Counted from the first letter of the stretch, positions 1-6,093 are shown. The stretch is DNA of 7,062 nucleotides from Gallionellaceae bacterium (GCA_003151655.1 PLYB01000327.1:970-8031), one strand, 5' to 3'. Numbers and translations are program-made. The notes: generated by a model not told the origin, from the sequence alone.

Positions 1-666
1 TCCTATTCGGTCTCGCACGACCTGCGTACGCCGTTGCGCGCCATAGACGGATTCTCCCACATTTTGCTGGATGACTATGCCGATAAGCTGGATGATGAAG
101 GCAAACGACTACTCAACGTTGTGCGTGACAATACCCGCCGGATGGGGCAGCTGATTGATGACATCCTGAAGTTTTCCCGCACCAACCGCCTGGAAATGGC
201 TTATGCTGAAATCGACATGGAGGGATTGGCACGATCAGTTGTTGAAGAACTTTTGCCTGTCGTTGCCGCCGGGCACAAGCTGCAAATTGAAATCGAACAC
301 ATACCCTCAACTATGGGCGACCGCGCCCTAATGCATCAGGTATTCGTCAATCTGCTATCCAATGCCATCAAGTTCAGCAGTTCCAGAGAAGATGCTACGA
401 TCAAGGTGGGCGGTTCCATCGAGAGTGACGAAACCGTTTACTTTGTGCGGGACAATGGTGTCGGTTTCGACATGCAGTATGCCGACAAGCTGTTCGGCGT
501 TTTCCAGCGGCTGCATGGCGTAAGTGAGTTTGAAGGAACCGGAATCGGCCTAGCCATTGTCAAACGCGTGATTATCCGTCACGGTGGACGAGTTTGGGCA
601 GAGGGGAAGGTAGGCGAAGGCACTACGATTTATTTCGCTTTACCGGCAAAGAAAAAGGAACATTAA
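1..666 (+). CDS. Sensor histidine kinase, C-terminal part (5' end cut by window)
   Basis: The reading frame is open from base 1, so only the last 221 residues are visible. They comprise a complete kinase core apart from the first part of the dimerisation helix. The H-box SHDLRTPLRAIDGFS begins the fragment, with the likely autophosphorylated His at visible residue 6. The HATPase_c domain follows: N-box HQVFVNLLSNAIKF (Asn at about 121), G1 box DNGVGF (about 151-156), F-box region LFGVFQRLH, and G2 box GTGIGLAI (about 179-186). All key residues are intact, so it should be an active ATP-dependent autokinase that passes phosphate to a response regulator. The core resembles kinases attached to PAS or phytochrome-type sensors, but the sensor lies outside the window. 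No response regulator follows it; the next 256 bases have no gene. The partner and signal cannot be told. Confidence 0.95.
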   Translation, partial: SYSVSHDLRTPLRAIDGFSHILLDDYADKLDDEGKRLLNVVRDNTRRMGQLIDDILKFSRTNRLEMAYAEIDMEGLARSVVEELLPVVAAGHKLQIEIEHIPSTMGDRALMHQVFVNLLSNAIKFSSSREDATIKVGGSIESDETVYFVRDNGVGFDMQYADKLFGVFQRLHGVSEFEGTGIGLAIVKRVIIRHGGRVWAEGKVGEGTTIYFALPAKKKEH

Positions 667-922
667 GGATGGAAATAGAATCGGAGGTCTGTTTCTGGCT
701 CGACAAGAGACGCTCGGCGAGTGGAATACTGACTGAGCAAAATCGGCCAAGAACCGTCGGTGGCGACCGGCTGCTATGAGAAAGGCACTTTTGCCGTTAG
801 ATATGTGGCGATGTGCCAAATGCTGAATTTCAATCACTCATGTCAAATGGCTTTCAGAAAGTTGGCTCCTGTATTGTGTATGCTACACACAAAAACTAAA
901 CGTTTAGAGGTAAACTATTCAC
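667..922. other. Gene-free stretch between kinase and barrel gene
   Basis: No convincing gene is seen here. An ATG at 669 opens a 36-codon frame just after the kinase stop, but it lacks a properly spaced ribosome binding site and has no recognisable product. The middle part (about 730-800, around the text gcgaccggctgctatgag) reads like degenerate intergenic repeat DNA seen in many proteobacteria; that is an impression from memory, not a match. The only clear structure is the pair of dyads at 875-907. No intrinsic terminator (GC stem plus T run) is visible after the kinase. Confidence 0.5.
875..907. promoter_or_regulatory. Two dyads just upstream of the barrel gene
   Basis: tgtgta-tgc-tacaca (875-889) is a perfect 6-bp inverted repeat. 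It is followed by a perfect 12-bp palindrome, ctaaacgtttag (896-907). The second overlaps the only Shine-Dalgarno-like bases (tagagg, 905-910) of the gene starting at 923. They could be operator half-sites or small mRNA hairpins affecting translation. Short palindromes do occur by chance, so this is inference only. Confidence 0.3.
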
Positions 923-1423
923 ATGAAAAAGTTCCTGCTAATACTATTGCTGATATTGCCAACGCTTACATCGCGTATATCCTATGGGGTCGATTTCTTT
1001 GGTCAAGGGAGCACTCAATTCTCGCTATTAGTGGGAAGCGGTTCCGCATTCAATAATGACTATTTGATTCTCGGTGTAGGGGTGAACTATTACCTCCTTG
1101 ATGGGCTTGGTATCGGCTTGTCCTACGAGAACTGGTCTGGGAACAGTCCAAGCATCAACCAAACATCACCCTCTATCCAATATGTTTTCTCTCAAGGTTA
1201 TTTAGTTCGACCATATATTGGAGCCTTTTATCGCAATATTGCCATAGCCAATCAATCGAGCATCAATTCTGATGGTGCACGTGCGGGAGTCTATTTTACT
1301 GCCGGACCCAATAGTGTTATCGGGGTAGGCTTAGCTTATGAATCCTACCTTAATTGTCAGTCGGCAGTTTTCGGGGGATGTAGCGAGACCTATCCAGAGA
1401 TAGCTTTACTTTTTGGTTTTTGA
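923..1423 (+). CDS. Small outer-membrane beta-barrel protein
   Basis: The product is a 166-residue secreted protein. It has a typical Sec signal peptide: KK, then a hydrophobic run at residues 4-15, with likely cleavage near residue 22 before VDFFG. The mature part is a series of amphipathic, Gly- and aromatic-rich strands (about 31-39, 48-56, 61-70, 82-90, 94-104, 119-127, 131-141, 158-166) and ends in Phe (ALLFGF). That is the C-terminal signature read by the BAM machinery, and the count fits an 8-stranded barrel of OmpA/OmpX/OmpW size. Two Cys (145, 153) in the last external loop could form a disulfide. The specific family is not recognised; roles such as adhesion, stress or small-molecule passage are possible. 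The ATG at 923 has tagagg about 12 nt upstream, a slightly long spacing. The gene lies 125 bp ahead of a lipoprotein gene on the same strand, perhaps co-expressed. Confidence 0.85.
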   Translation: MKKFLLILLLILPTLTSRISYGVDFFGQGSTQFSLLVGSGSAFNNDYLILGVGVNYYLLDGLGIGLSYENWSGNSPSINQTSPSIQYVFSQGYLVRPYIGAFYRNIAIANQSSINSDGARAGVYFTAGPNSVIGVGLAYESYLNCQSAVFGGCSETYPEIALLFGF

Positions 1424-1485
1424 ACTTCCGGTATTAGGCAGGTAATATTGCAGAGTCGAGGACTGCTCCGTGCCAACGGAAGTTC
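1422..1485. repeat. Inverted repeat with internal motif ggcaggtaatattgc
   Basis: gaacttccg (1422-1430) is the exact reverse complement of cggaagttc (1477-1485), leaving a 46-nt loop. T-rich bases lie outside the left arm and aaaa outside the right, so the arms may extend with a bulge. The left arm overlaps the stop codon of the barrel gene. The loop holds ggcaggtaatattgc (1437-1451), which recurs with one change inside another inverted repeat at 2695-2759. There is no T run, so an ordinary intrinsic terminator is unlikely. Confidence 0.4.
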
Positions 1486-1548
1486 GCAAAACCGAGGGAA
1501 GCTCATTATCTTGAATTGTATTTAAATGACTAAAACTCAGGGGGGAGT

Positions 1549-2586
1549 ATGAAGCGTTTTGTTCTCTTGCTAATCACACTAGTTTTTTTTATCACTGGTT
1601 GCGCTTCAACTTCAAACATTATTCCTTCTTCCGTTGAATTAACCCGATCAGCATCTTTCGAGCCCCCCCCCGGTAAATCTGGTTTATATTTGTACCGTGC
1701 TAAGAGTACAGGCATAAAGACTGCGCAAATAATTTCTACGATTTCTACGCTTGGTGCGGTTTGGTTGGCAAAATTTCCAGTTAATGTGGTGGTCGATGAT
1801 GTTCAAATTGGCGAAGTTAACATCACTAACTATTACTATTTGGAGTTGTCTCCCGGCAAACATACAATCGTATTTATTAAACCTTCAAGCACGTTCTCAA
1901 GTGAATCAAAAAGCGATCCGATTGAAATTAACATGAAGCCCAATAGAGATTACTTTGTCGAATCTGTTGGAGAAGCTTTTGGGGAAAATGCAAAGCTGGA
2001 ATCTGAAGAGAAAGCCAAGGATTGGTTGGCGACGGTGGAATTGCTTGCCATTCCACCTACTGTAAAAAAACATTTTGGAATGTTCAAAGAACAAAGTGAA
2101 CCCTCTCAAGAAGCAGCGCCTGTTCAACAATCTTCTAGGCAGTCAACAAAGCCTCTTGTATCTAATCAAGACAAATCTAAGTTCGAACGGCTTGTCCTCA
2201 TTCCATTGCGCGTTAATGATGAAGACAAGAGTCTACAAGGTGCTATGGAAACAGCTTTAGTAGAAGGCTTGCAACAGAAGTATATTGTGTTTGCTGGTCC
2301 TCGAGTTTCGCAAATAGCTCATGAAGTATTTGCAAACGAAAACAAACAACAAACTCATGGGGAATGTGATGAAACACGATGTTTGCAAAATATTGCAGGT
2401 GCGTTTCAAGCTGAAATCCTTGCTGTTGGAAATGTCACTAAAAAAGACGGTAATTATTTTTTGTCATTGAGCATCCAGAATATTTTTGATGACAAAGTTA
2501 TTTATTCTAAATCTACACCTTGTAAGAATTGTGACGCAACAGAAGTGGTGGAAGCGCTCAAACAACTAAGCGACTCAATTGAATGA
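1549..2586 (+). CDS. Lipoprotein: DUF2846-like domain plus TolB/CsgG-like C-terminal domain
   Basis: The product is a 345-residue lipoprotein. Its signal peptide ends in the lipobox ITGC, so Cys18 would be lipidated. The next residues are Ala-Ser, not Asp, so outer-membrane sorting by Lol is expected. Residues about 41-140 (GLYLYRAK, then VVDDVQIGEV, YYYLELSPGKHTI, RDYFVESV) read as a DUF2846-type domain common in small Gram-negative lipoproteins. A Gln/Ser-rich linker (about 180-210) leads to a second domain (about 213-345) with FERLVLIPL, then CDETRCLQNIAGAFQAEILAVGNVTKKDGNYFLSLSI. This pattern resembles TolB-N/CsgG/FlgO-like periplasmic domains. Cys pairs at 273/278 and 325/328 may form disulfides. 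The start is well supported by aggggg 7 nt before ATG. The function is unknown; envelope structure or assembly is likely. Two homopolymers near the 5' end suggest possible on/off switching. Confidence 0.85.
   Translation: MKRFVLLLITLVFFITGCASTSNIIPSSVELTRSASFEPPPGKSGLYLYRAKSTGIKTAQIISTISTLGAVWLAKFPVNVVVDDVQIGEVNITNYYYLELSPGKHTIVFIKPSSTFSSESKSDPIEINMKPNRDYFVESVGEAFGENAKLESEEKAKDWLATVELLAIPPTVKKHFGMFKEQSEPSQEAAPVQQSSRQSTKPLVSNQDKSKFERLVLIPLRVNDEDKSLQGAMETALVEGLQQKYIVFAGPRVSQIAHEVFANENKQQTHGECDETRCLQNIAGAFQAEILAVGNVTKKDGNYFLSLSIQNIFDDKVIYSKSTPCKNCDATEVVEALKQLSDSIE
1583..1590 (+). repeat. T8 homopolymer inside the signal-peptide codons
   Basis: Eight consecutive T span codons 12-14 (Val-Phe-Phe) of the lipoprotein. 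Any single-base slip would destroy the frame before the lipobox Cys. This is a weaker candidate for slippage than the C tract downstream, because short T runs are common in hydrophobic signal peptides. Confidence 0.6.
1663..1671 (+). repeat. C9 homopolymer in the lipoprotein gene
   Basis: Nine consecutive C encode Pro39-Pro41, just after the lipid anchor region. I translated both single-base slips. Loss of one C gives a stop after residue 55; gain of one C gives a stop after residue 42. Either length change therefore removes both domains, which is the layout of a slipped-strand phase-variation switch. The run is conspicuous in an otherwise AT-leaning gene. It could also simply be a Pro-rich spacer, and run lengths are prone to sequencing error. 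Confidence 0.7.
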
Positions 2587-2694
2587 ACATTCCAAAGAGC
2601 AGGGTGGGGGTATTCAAAGTTTACTGATAACAGTATCGTCTCGGAACTTGCCCCTCACCAAGTCACGATATCGGGAAGTCCGTTGATCTTGCCG

Positions 2695-2759
2695 TTGTTT
2701 CGCTATCCGGCAGGTAATGTTGCGCCGTGAAAGATTTCGCCATGCTGGATAGCGGACAA
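2695..2759. repeat. Inverted repeat with internal motif ggcaggtaatgttgc
   Basis: cgctatcc (2701-2708) pairs exactly with ggatagcg (2747-2754). Outside these, ttgt (2695-2698) pairs with acaa (2756-2759) after a small internal mismatch. This gives arms of about 12 bp around a 38-nt loop. Directly after the left arm is ggcaggtaatgttgc (2709-2723), a 14/15 match to the loop motif at 1437-1451. It could be a structured RNA, a degenerate mobile-element end, or chance. Confidence 0.4.
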
Positions 2760-2846
2760 AATGTGTGACGATGATCTTAAGACTCAGTTCGGCCATGAAC
2801 CACCAGTGACGACTGACCGTTATGCTCTGTGAAGGGCAACAACGTG

Positions 2847-2882
2847 CACTATGTATAGCTGTGCATAGTGGCATCTATGCAC
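2847..2882. repeat. Overlapping, mutually exclusive hairpins beyond the minus-strand operon end
   Basis: gtgcatag (2861-2868) and ctatgcac (2875-2882) form a perfect 8-bp stem with a 6-nt loop. cactatg (2847-2853) can instead pair with catagtg (2864-2870), sharing bases with the first stem. The site lies 33 nt past the stop of the YkgJ-type gene, so it could mark or protect the 3' end of that transcript. No T run follows on either strand, so it is not a classic intrinsic terminator. Confidence 0.4.
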
Positions 2883-2914
2883 TCTGTAGCATCGGCTAGA
2901 TGAAGTTCAGCTTA

Positions 2915-3268
2915 TCAAACCAGCACGTGGCGAGTATTCCTGAAGAAATTGTGGATTTGCTGTTCTGTGTCCGGATCGATCATAACATCAGGCCGGTTGC
3001 CATTCGGACAGGCAAGTCGTGGTGTCGTTCCGAATAGACGGCAGATTAGCGGACGTTCCGCATAGACTTGGCATCCATTGCTGTCAAGGTAAGGACAGTT
3101 CAGGTCAGCCAGCGCGGCCTCATGTTCCGCGATGCTTTTAACGGGCAGCCGTGCCATCTCTTCGGTGGAGGTGGTCACAGGCCCGCAGCAATCTTGGCAA
3201 CCTGATTGGCACTCGAAGGATGGAATGCGCTTGCGGAAATAATGGATTTTACTTCTGTTGCTGGTCAT
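2915..3268 (-). CDS. YkgJ-type cysteine-cluster (CxxxCxxCC) protein
   Basis: The product is a 117-residue soluble protein. It has the cluster C20-x3-C24-x2-C27-C28 near the N-terminus, then Cys58 (NCPYL), Cys66 (SNGCQVYAERPLICR), Cys76 and Cys87 (RLACPNG). The order and the text CPYLDSNGCQVYAERPLICRLFG are typical of the YkgJ/UPF0153 family, thought to bind Zn or an Fe cluster; the biochemical role of most members is not known. The length is normal for a short member and all eight Cys are present. The ATG shares ATGA with the stop of the upstream gene and has no Shine-Dalgarno of its own, so translation is probably coupled. It is the last gene of the four-gene operon and could serve as a metal-binding partner of the methyltransferase-like proteins ahead of it (inference). 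Confidence 0.9.
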   Translation of the reverse strand: MTSNRSKIHYFRKRIPSFECQSGCQDCCGPVTTSTEEMARLPVKSIAEHEAALADLNCPYLDSNGCQVYAERPLICRLFGTTPRLACPNGNRPDVMIDPDTEQQIHNFFRNTRHVLV

Positions 3269-4092
3269 GCGGTGGATGCGCTTCGATTAGCGTAGCCGCA
3301 AAAAGCACTGATCAGCTTGTCGGCTTTTGCTTGAAAGTTCAAGGAGTGCGACAGGCTGAGTAAATTAGCATGCTGACGTATTGTGGTTGCGGATGGTTCA
3401 AAACCCGCACTCTTAACGGCGAGCACAATTTTGTTAAGGCCGTCTTTCGCAACCACCACTGCTACCCGGCCGGAAAAACTATTTTTGATTCTTGCTAAAT
3501 ATTCATTGTAGTTCGGGTTGCTTCCCCACAAGTTGACCACCAAACTGCCATTGTTAGCCAATGATGCAAAACAATCATCGTAAAACCGCTGACTACCCAA
3601 TTGAGCGGGCTGTCCACCCGAATCAAACCCATCTACGATCAGTACTTGAAGTCCATTGTCCGGTGCTGAAACAAAAGCCGCCCCATCGTCCAATAACACT
3701 TTAAATCGGGCATCATCGGGGGGGATGGCAAATTCATTTCGCAACGCGATCACATCCGGGTTTATTTCGATTACGGTAATTTTAGTTTTCGGCAAATGGC
3801 GGTAGCAATACTTGGCCAGTGATCCGCCCCCCAAACCTATCATGGTGATATGTTTTGGGGATGGATCGAGCAGCAAAAAACTCATCATCACTCGGGTGTA
3901 ACTCAACACCAATTCGTCCGGCATATCCATAGCCATCTCACTTTGTACCGACAAGTGATCGAAATGTAACGCGAGATTGCCATGCCGCTTGGTTATATAA
4001 GGTTTGCAGGACTTAACGTCGGATTGCGACCGGGCTGTCCAGGCAAGCATCTGGTCAAACTGCTGCCGCATTGTTCTTGTAAAATCATTCAT
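3265..4092 (-). CDS. Spermidine-synthase-like (SpeE-fold) protein
   Basis: The product is 275 residues with a class I SAM-type Rossmann fold of the spermine/spermidine-synthase kind. Motif I is MIGLGGGSLAKYC (84-96), the acidic loop is VIEINPDV (107-114, Glu109 expected to bind the cofactor ribose), DDARFKVLLDDGAAF (126-140) follows, then VLIVDGFD (150-157) at the catalytic Asp position. The gatekeeping loop is DGFDSGGQPAQL, not the D-x-x-DP-x-GP of true SpeE, so aminopropyl transfer to putrescine is doubtful; it fits the broad 'spermidine synthase-like' group whose substrates are mostly unknown. I chose ATG 4092, four nt after the upstream stop. An earlier in-frame ATG at 4248 would overlap the upstream gene by about 150 nt and add an odd hydrophobic leader. 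ggggа-like bases (GGGGA) lie about 18 nt upstream, so coupling to the preceding gene is likely. The gene overlaps the next one by ATGA. Confidence 0.85.
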   Translation of the reverse strand: MNDFTRTMRQQFDQMLAWTARSQSDVKSCKPYITKRHGNLALHFDHLSVQSEMAMDMPDELVLSYTRVMMSFLLLDPSPKHITMIGLGGGSLAKYCYRHLPKTKITVIEINPDVIALRNEFAIPPDDARFKVLLDDGAAFVSAPDNGLQVLIVDGFDSGGQPAQLGSQRFYDDCFASLANNGSLVVNLWGSNPNYNEYLARIKNSFSGRVAVVVAKDGLNKIVLAVKSAGFEPSATTIRQHANLLSLSHSLNFQAKADKLISAFCGYANRSASTA

Positions 4093-4096
4093 CTGA

Positions 4097-5728
4097 TTAT
4101 TTTTTTCCCCATAACACCAACCAGGCTTGAACCGATTCACCATGTTCAAGACGAGCTTGAGTTTGCACCATACGATGACTAACAAAACCAATATCTGCCG
4201 CGAGTCTGTGTAAATATGCAGACGAGTGCGCATAGCGTCCCGTGTCATTCAGTTGGTAATCTTTCGGCGCATCCGGATTGGTTTCTGCATGAGCCGTTGC
4301 TTCAATTGATTTCACTGAGAAAGCAAAATGACCTCCGGTACGAAGTAGTCTCATCGCTTCCTGAAAAACCTGATCAAGCTTTCCAAGGTAAACAAATACG
4401 TCTGCTGCAATAATCAGGTCATAACTGGAAGCAGATTCGCCCCGCATCATGTCCAGCAATTCAGCTTTTTCCAGCCGCTGATATATATTTCTGGCTCGGG
4501 CTTTTTGCAACATGTTAGCGGATAAATCGACACCAACCAAATGGCGTGTAGCGGACGCAATGGCTGCTCCGACTAATCCGGTACCGCATCCCAAATCCAG
4601 AACATCCCACTTTTGCAACGGCGGTGCTGAAAATTCTTTGATAATGGCGACTAGTTTCTCGGGTGTTCTGTAGTCGAGGTCACCAATAAGATGCTGCTCA
4701 AATTTAGCAGCATGGGCATCGAATATTTTCTCGATGTATTGAAATGGCGGGTGCTCCGGGTTGTTACCGTTAAGCGTGTCCCGCAAATGAATCGCTATGG
4801 AATTATCCGGCTCAATTTTTATCGCATGCTCGAAACAGGCTAAAGATTTTTTTGTTTCACCCTGTGCCCGGTGAACGACACCCAGATTGATGAGTGTTTC
4901 GACGGACTCGGGCTTGAGAGTGCAGGCAATTTTGAAACAAGTAAAAGCGTCATCTAACTTATTTTGTTCCATGAAGATGAGCCCCGAATTACAATGCGCA
5001 TCAGCGAAATCCGGCCTAAGTGTTATCGCGTGTTCGAAGCGGGTTAAAGCATCTTCAACCTTGCCCTGCTCCTTTAACAAGACACCCAAGTTATAGTGTC
5101 CCTCTGCATATTCCGGCTTGTGTGAGATTGCTTTATGGAAGCAGGCCATTGCTTCCTGCGGCTTGTTCATGTCCTTGTACAAATTTCCCAAGTTGTTGTG
5201 TGCCTCGACAAAATAGGGCGAGAGCACAATCGCTTCAAGGTAGTAGCGTAGTGCGTTGTCTAATCTCCCCAAGTCTTTGCAGGCCACTCCAAGATTGTTG
5301 TACGCCTCTGCGTAATCCGGCTTGAGCGAAATGGTTCGAAGGAAGCTGGTGATGGCTTCGCCGAGCTTACCCTGTGCCTGATAGATATTCCCCAAACTAA
5401 AATGTGCGGAATGAAGTGAAGGGTTAATTGAAATCGCGCGGCTTAAAAATTCAATCGCTTGTTCCGGTTTTTTATTCTGGATGGACAGCAGGCCGAGAAG
5501 GTGTGGCACATTGTAATCATTCGGGTCGAGCAATAGTGCTTGCCGATAGATTATTTCCGCCTCCCGAAGATTGCCCGACTGATGATGGCTTATACCAATT
5601 CTGAGAAGTCTGGATTTGTCCGTTGCATTCCCGATGGCTTGGACAGTATCTGTTTTGGGTAAACAGCACTGTTTATATTTCTTCCCGCTGCCGCAAGGGC
5701 AGACATCATTGCGCCCGGTTTTTATCAT
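4097..5728 (-). CDS. SEC-C zinc motif + TPR array + SAM methyltransferase fusion (COG4976-like)
   Basis: The product is 543 residues with three parts. First, a SEC-C motif at 7-22 (NDVCPCGSGKKYKQCC, Cys10/12/21/22) that should bind Zn, as at the end of SecA, where it contacts SecB or ribosomes. Second, about eight TPRs in a strict 34-residue register from about 40 to 310 (for example YNNLGVACKDLGRLDNALRYY), a protein-binding scaffold. Third, a class I methyltransferase from about 330: FDAHAAKFEQHL, motif I DVLDLGCGTG (375-384), VGVDLSANM (398-406), DLIIAADVFVYL (437-448), LLRTGGHFAFSV. The TPR-methyltransferase part fits the COG4976 group, whose substrates are largely unknown. The SAM-binding motifs look intact. 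The ATG at 5728 has a weak GGGA about 8 nt upstream. It lies 29 nt behind the degenerate receiver gene and 4 nt ahead of the SpeE-like gene. A protein substrate recruited by the TPRs is plausible but unproven. Confidence 0.92.
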   Translation of the reverse strand: MIKTGRNDVCPCGSGKKYKQCCLPKTDTVQAIGNATDKSRLLRIGISHHQSGNLREAEIIYRQALLLDPNDYNVPHLLGLLSIQNKKPEQAIEFLSRAISINPSLHSAHFSLGNIYQAQGKLGEAITSFLRTISLKPDYAEAYNNLGVACKDLGRLDNALRYYLEAIVLSPYFVEAHNNLGNLYKDMNKPQEAMACFHKAISHKPEYAEGHYNLGVLLKEQGKVEDALTRFEHAITLRPDFADAHCNSGLIFMEQNKLDDAFTCFKIACTLKPESVETLINLGVVHRAQGETKKSLACFEHAIKIEPDNSIAIHLRDTLNGNNPEHPPFQYIEKIFDAHAAKFEQHLIGDLDYRTPEKLVAIIKEFSAPPLQKWDVLDLGCGTGLVGAAIASATRHLVGVDLSANMLQKARARNIYQRLEKAELLDMMRGESASSYDLIIAADVFVYLGKLDQVFQEAMRLLRTGGHFAFSVKSIEATAHAETNPDAPKDYQLNDTGRYAHSSAYLHRLAADIGFVSHRMVQTQARLEHGESVQAWLVLWGKK

Positions 5729-5757
5729 TATTTTCCCAAGAGGATATTCAATTATCG

Positions 5758-6093
5758 CTAGGGCAATCGGTGTAACCGAATCTGTCCGCCGATATTGAAT
5801 TGTGTAATCTCGGATTGTGTTGGAGGTCGCATGGTGTATGCCACTAAAAGCTGAGTGGCAGGCAAGCCAAGCATGGTTTCTGTACTGCGCAAGTCTTGAA
5901 TAATAGCGAGTGGATCATCGCGTTCCATGTCCATAGACATAACGACGCATCTATATCTTTTGCTTTTGAATGCGGACAAAGCGCTTGAGCGGGTGCTACA
6001 ACAATCAGCAACCAGATTCCTTTCGTGCATAAAAGCATCGCAATCAAAAGACTGATTCTGACTATCTTGAATGACCAGAGCTCTGTTACTCAT
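5758..6093 (-). CDS. Degenerate, shortened receiver-domain protein (pseudo-receiver)
   Basis: The product is 111 residues with the outline of a response-regulator receiver. Strand 1 is RALVIQDSQ, with only one acidic residue (Asp10) where two are usual. YRCVVMSMDMERDD (47-60) aligns with the phosphoacceptor strand YDLVLMD-x-x-MP, but Ser53 stands where Asp is expected; Asp55 is two residues on. LLVAYT (82-87) fits the switch Thr, and HRLP at the very end sits where the conserved KP lies, with Arg for Lys. The protein stops there, so the final helix is missing. It is unlikely to be phosphorylated normally and may act as a constitutive binding module. The start is secure: aaggag (6101-6106) precedes ATG by 7 nt, which argues for an expressed gene rather than debris. 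It heads the operon and has no output domain. The receiver assignment rests on pattern alone. Confidence 0.75.
   Translation of the reverse strand: MSNRALVIQDSQNQSFDCDAFMHERNLVADCCSTRSSALSAFKSKRYRCVVMSMDMERDDPLAIIQDLRSTETMLGLPATQLLVAYTMRPPTQSEITQFNIGGQIRLHRLP

Larger units (their letters stand above)
2587..2914. other. Convergent intergenic region rich in dyads, no gene seen
   Basis: This stretch lies between two genes that point toward each other. A minus-strand open frame crosses it, but it has no ribosome binding site, starts inside a hairpin and gives no recognisable product. It may be decayed coding or mobile-element DNA. Three pairings are visible: cggaactt (2642-2649) with aagtccg (2676-2682), imperfect by one base; the 2695-2759 inverted repeat; and the 2847-2882 hairpins. 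No GC stem followed by a T run is seen for either flanking gene. Confidence 0.5.

Noticed and set aside
594..779. Small plus-strand ORF overlapping the kinase end, or its internal ATG at 669
   Set aside because: It is out of frame with the kinase, has no suitably spaced ribosome site and shows no protein-like pattern.
760..1056. 98-codon plus-strand ORF overlapping the start of the barrel gene
   Set aside because: It overlaps the well-supported signal peptide of the barrel gene in another frame and has no domain of its own.
1422..1485. Intrinsic terminator or integron attC site after the barrel gene
   Set aside because: The 46-nt loop and lack of a T run argue against a terminator. The attC core sites (RYYYAAC/GTTRRRY) could not be placed in the arms, and no integrase gene is present.
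2614..2874. 86-codon minus-strand frame between the convergent genes
   Set aside because: No ribosome site, the start lies inside a hairpin, no recognisable domain, and the composition does not look coding.
4093..4248. Longer start for the SpeE-like protein at ATG 4248 with a hydrophobic leader
   Set aside because: It would overlap the methyltransferase gene by about 150 nt, the leader is just another frame of that gene, and the SpeE-like fold is complete from 4092.
4400..5400. DNA repeats with about 102-nt spacing that might suggest a repeat array
   Set aside because: They are the codons of the 34-residue TPR units; the DNA copies are diverged and no separate spacer pattern exists, so this is not CRISPR.
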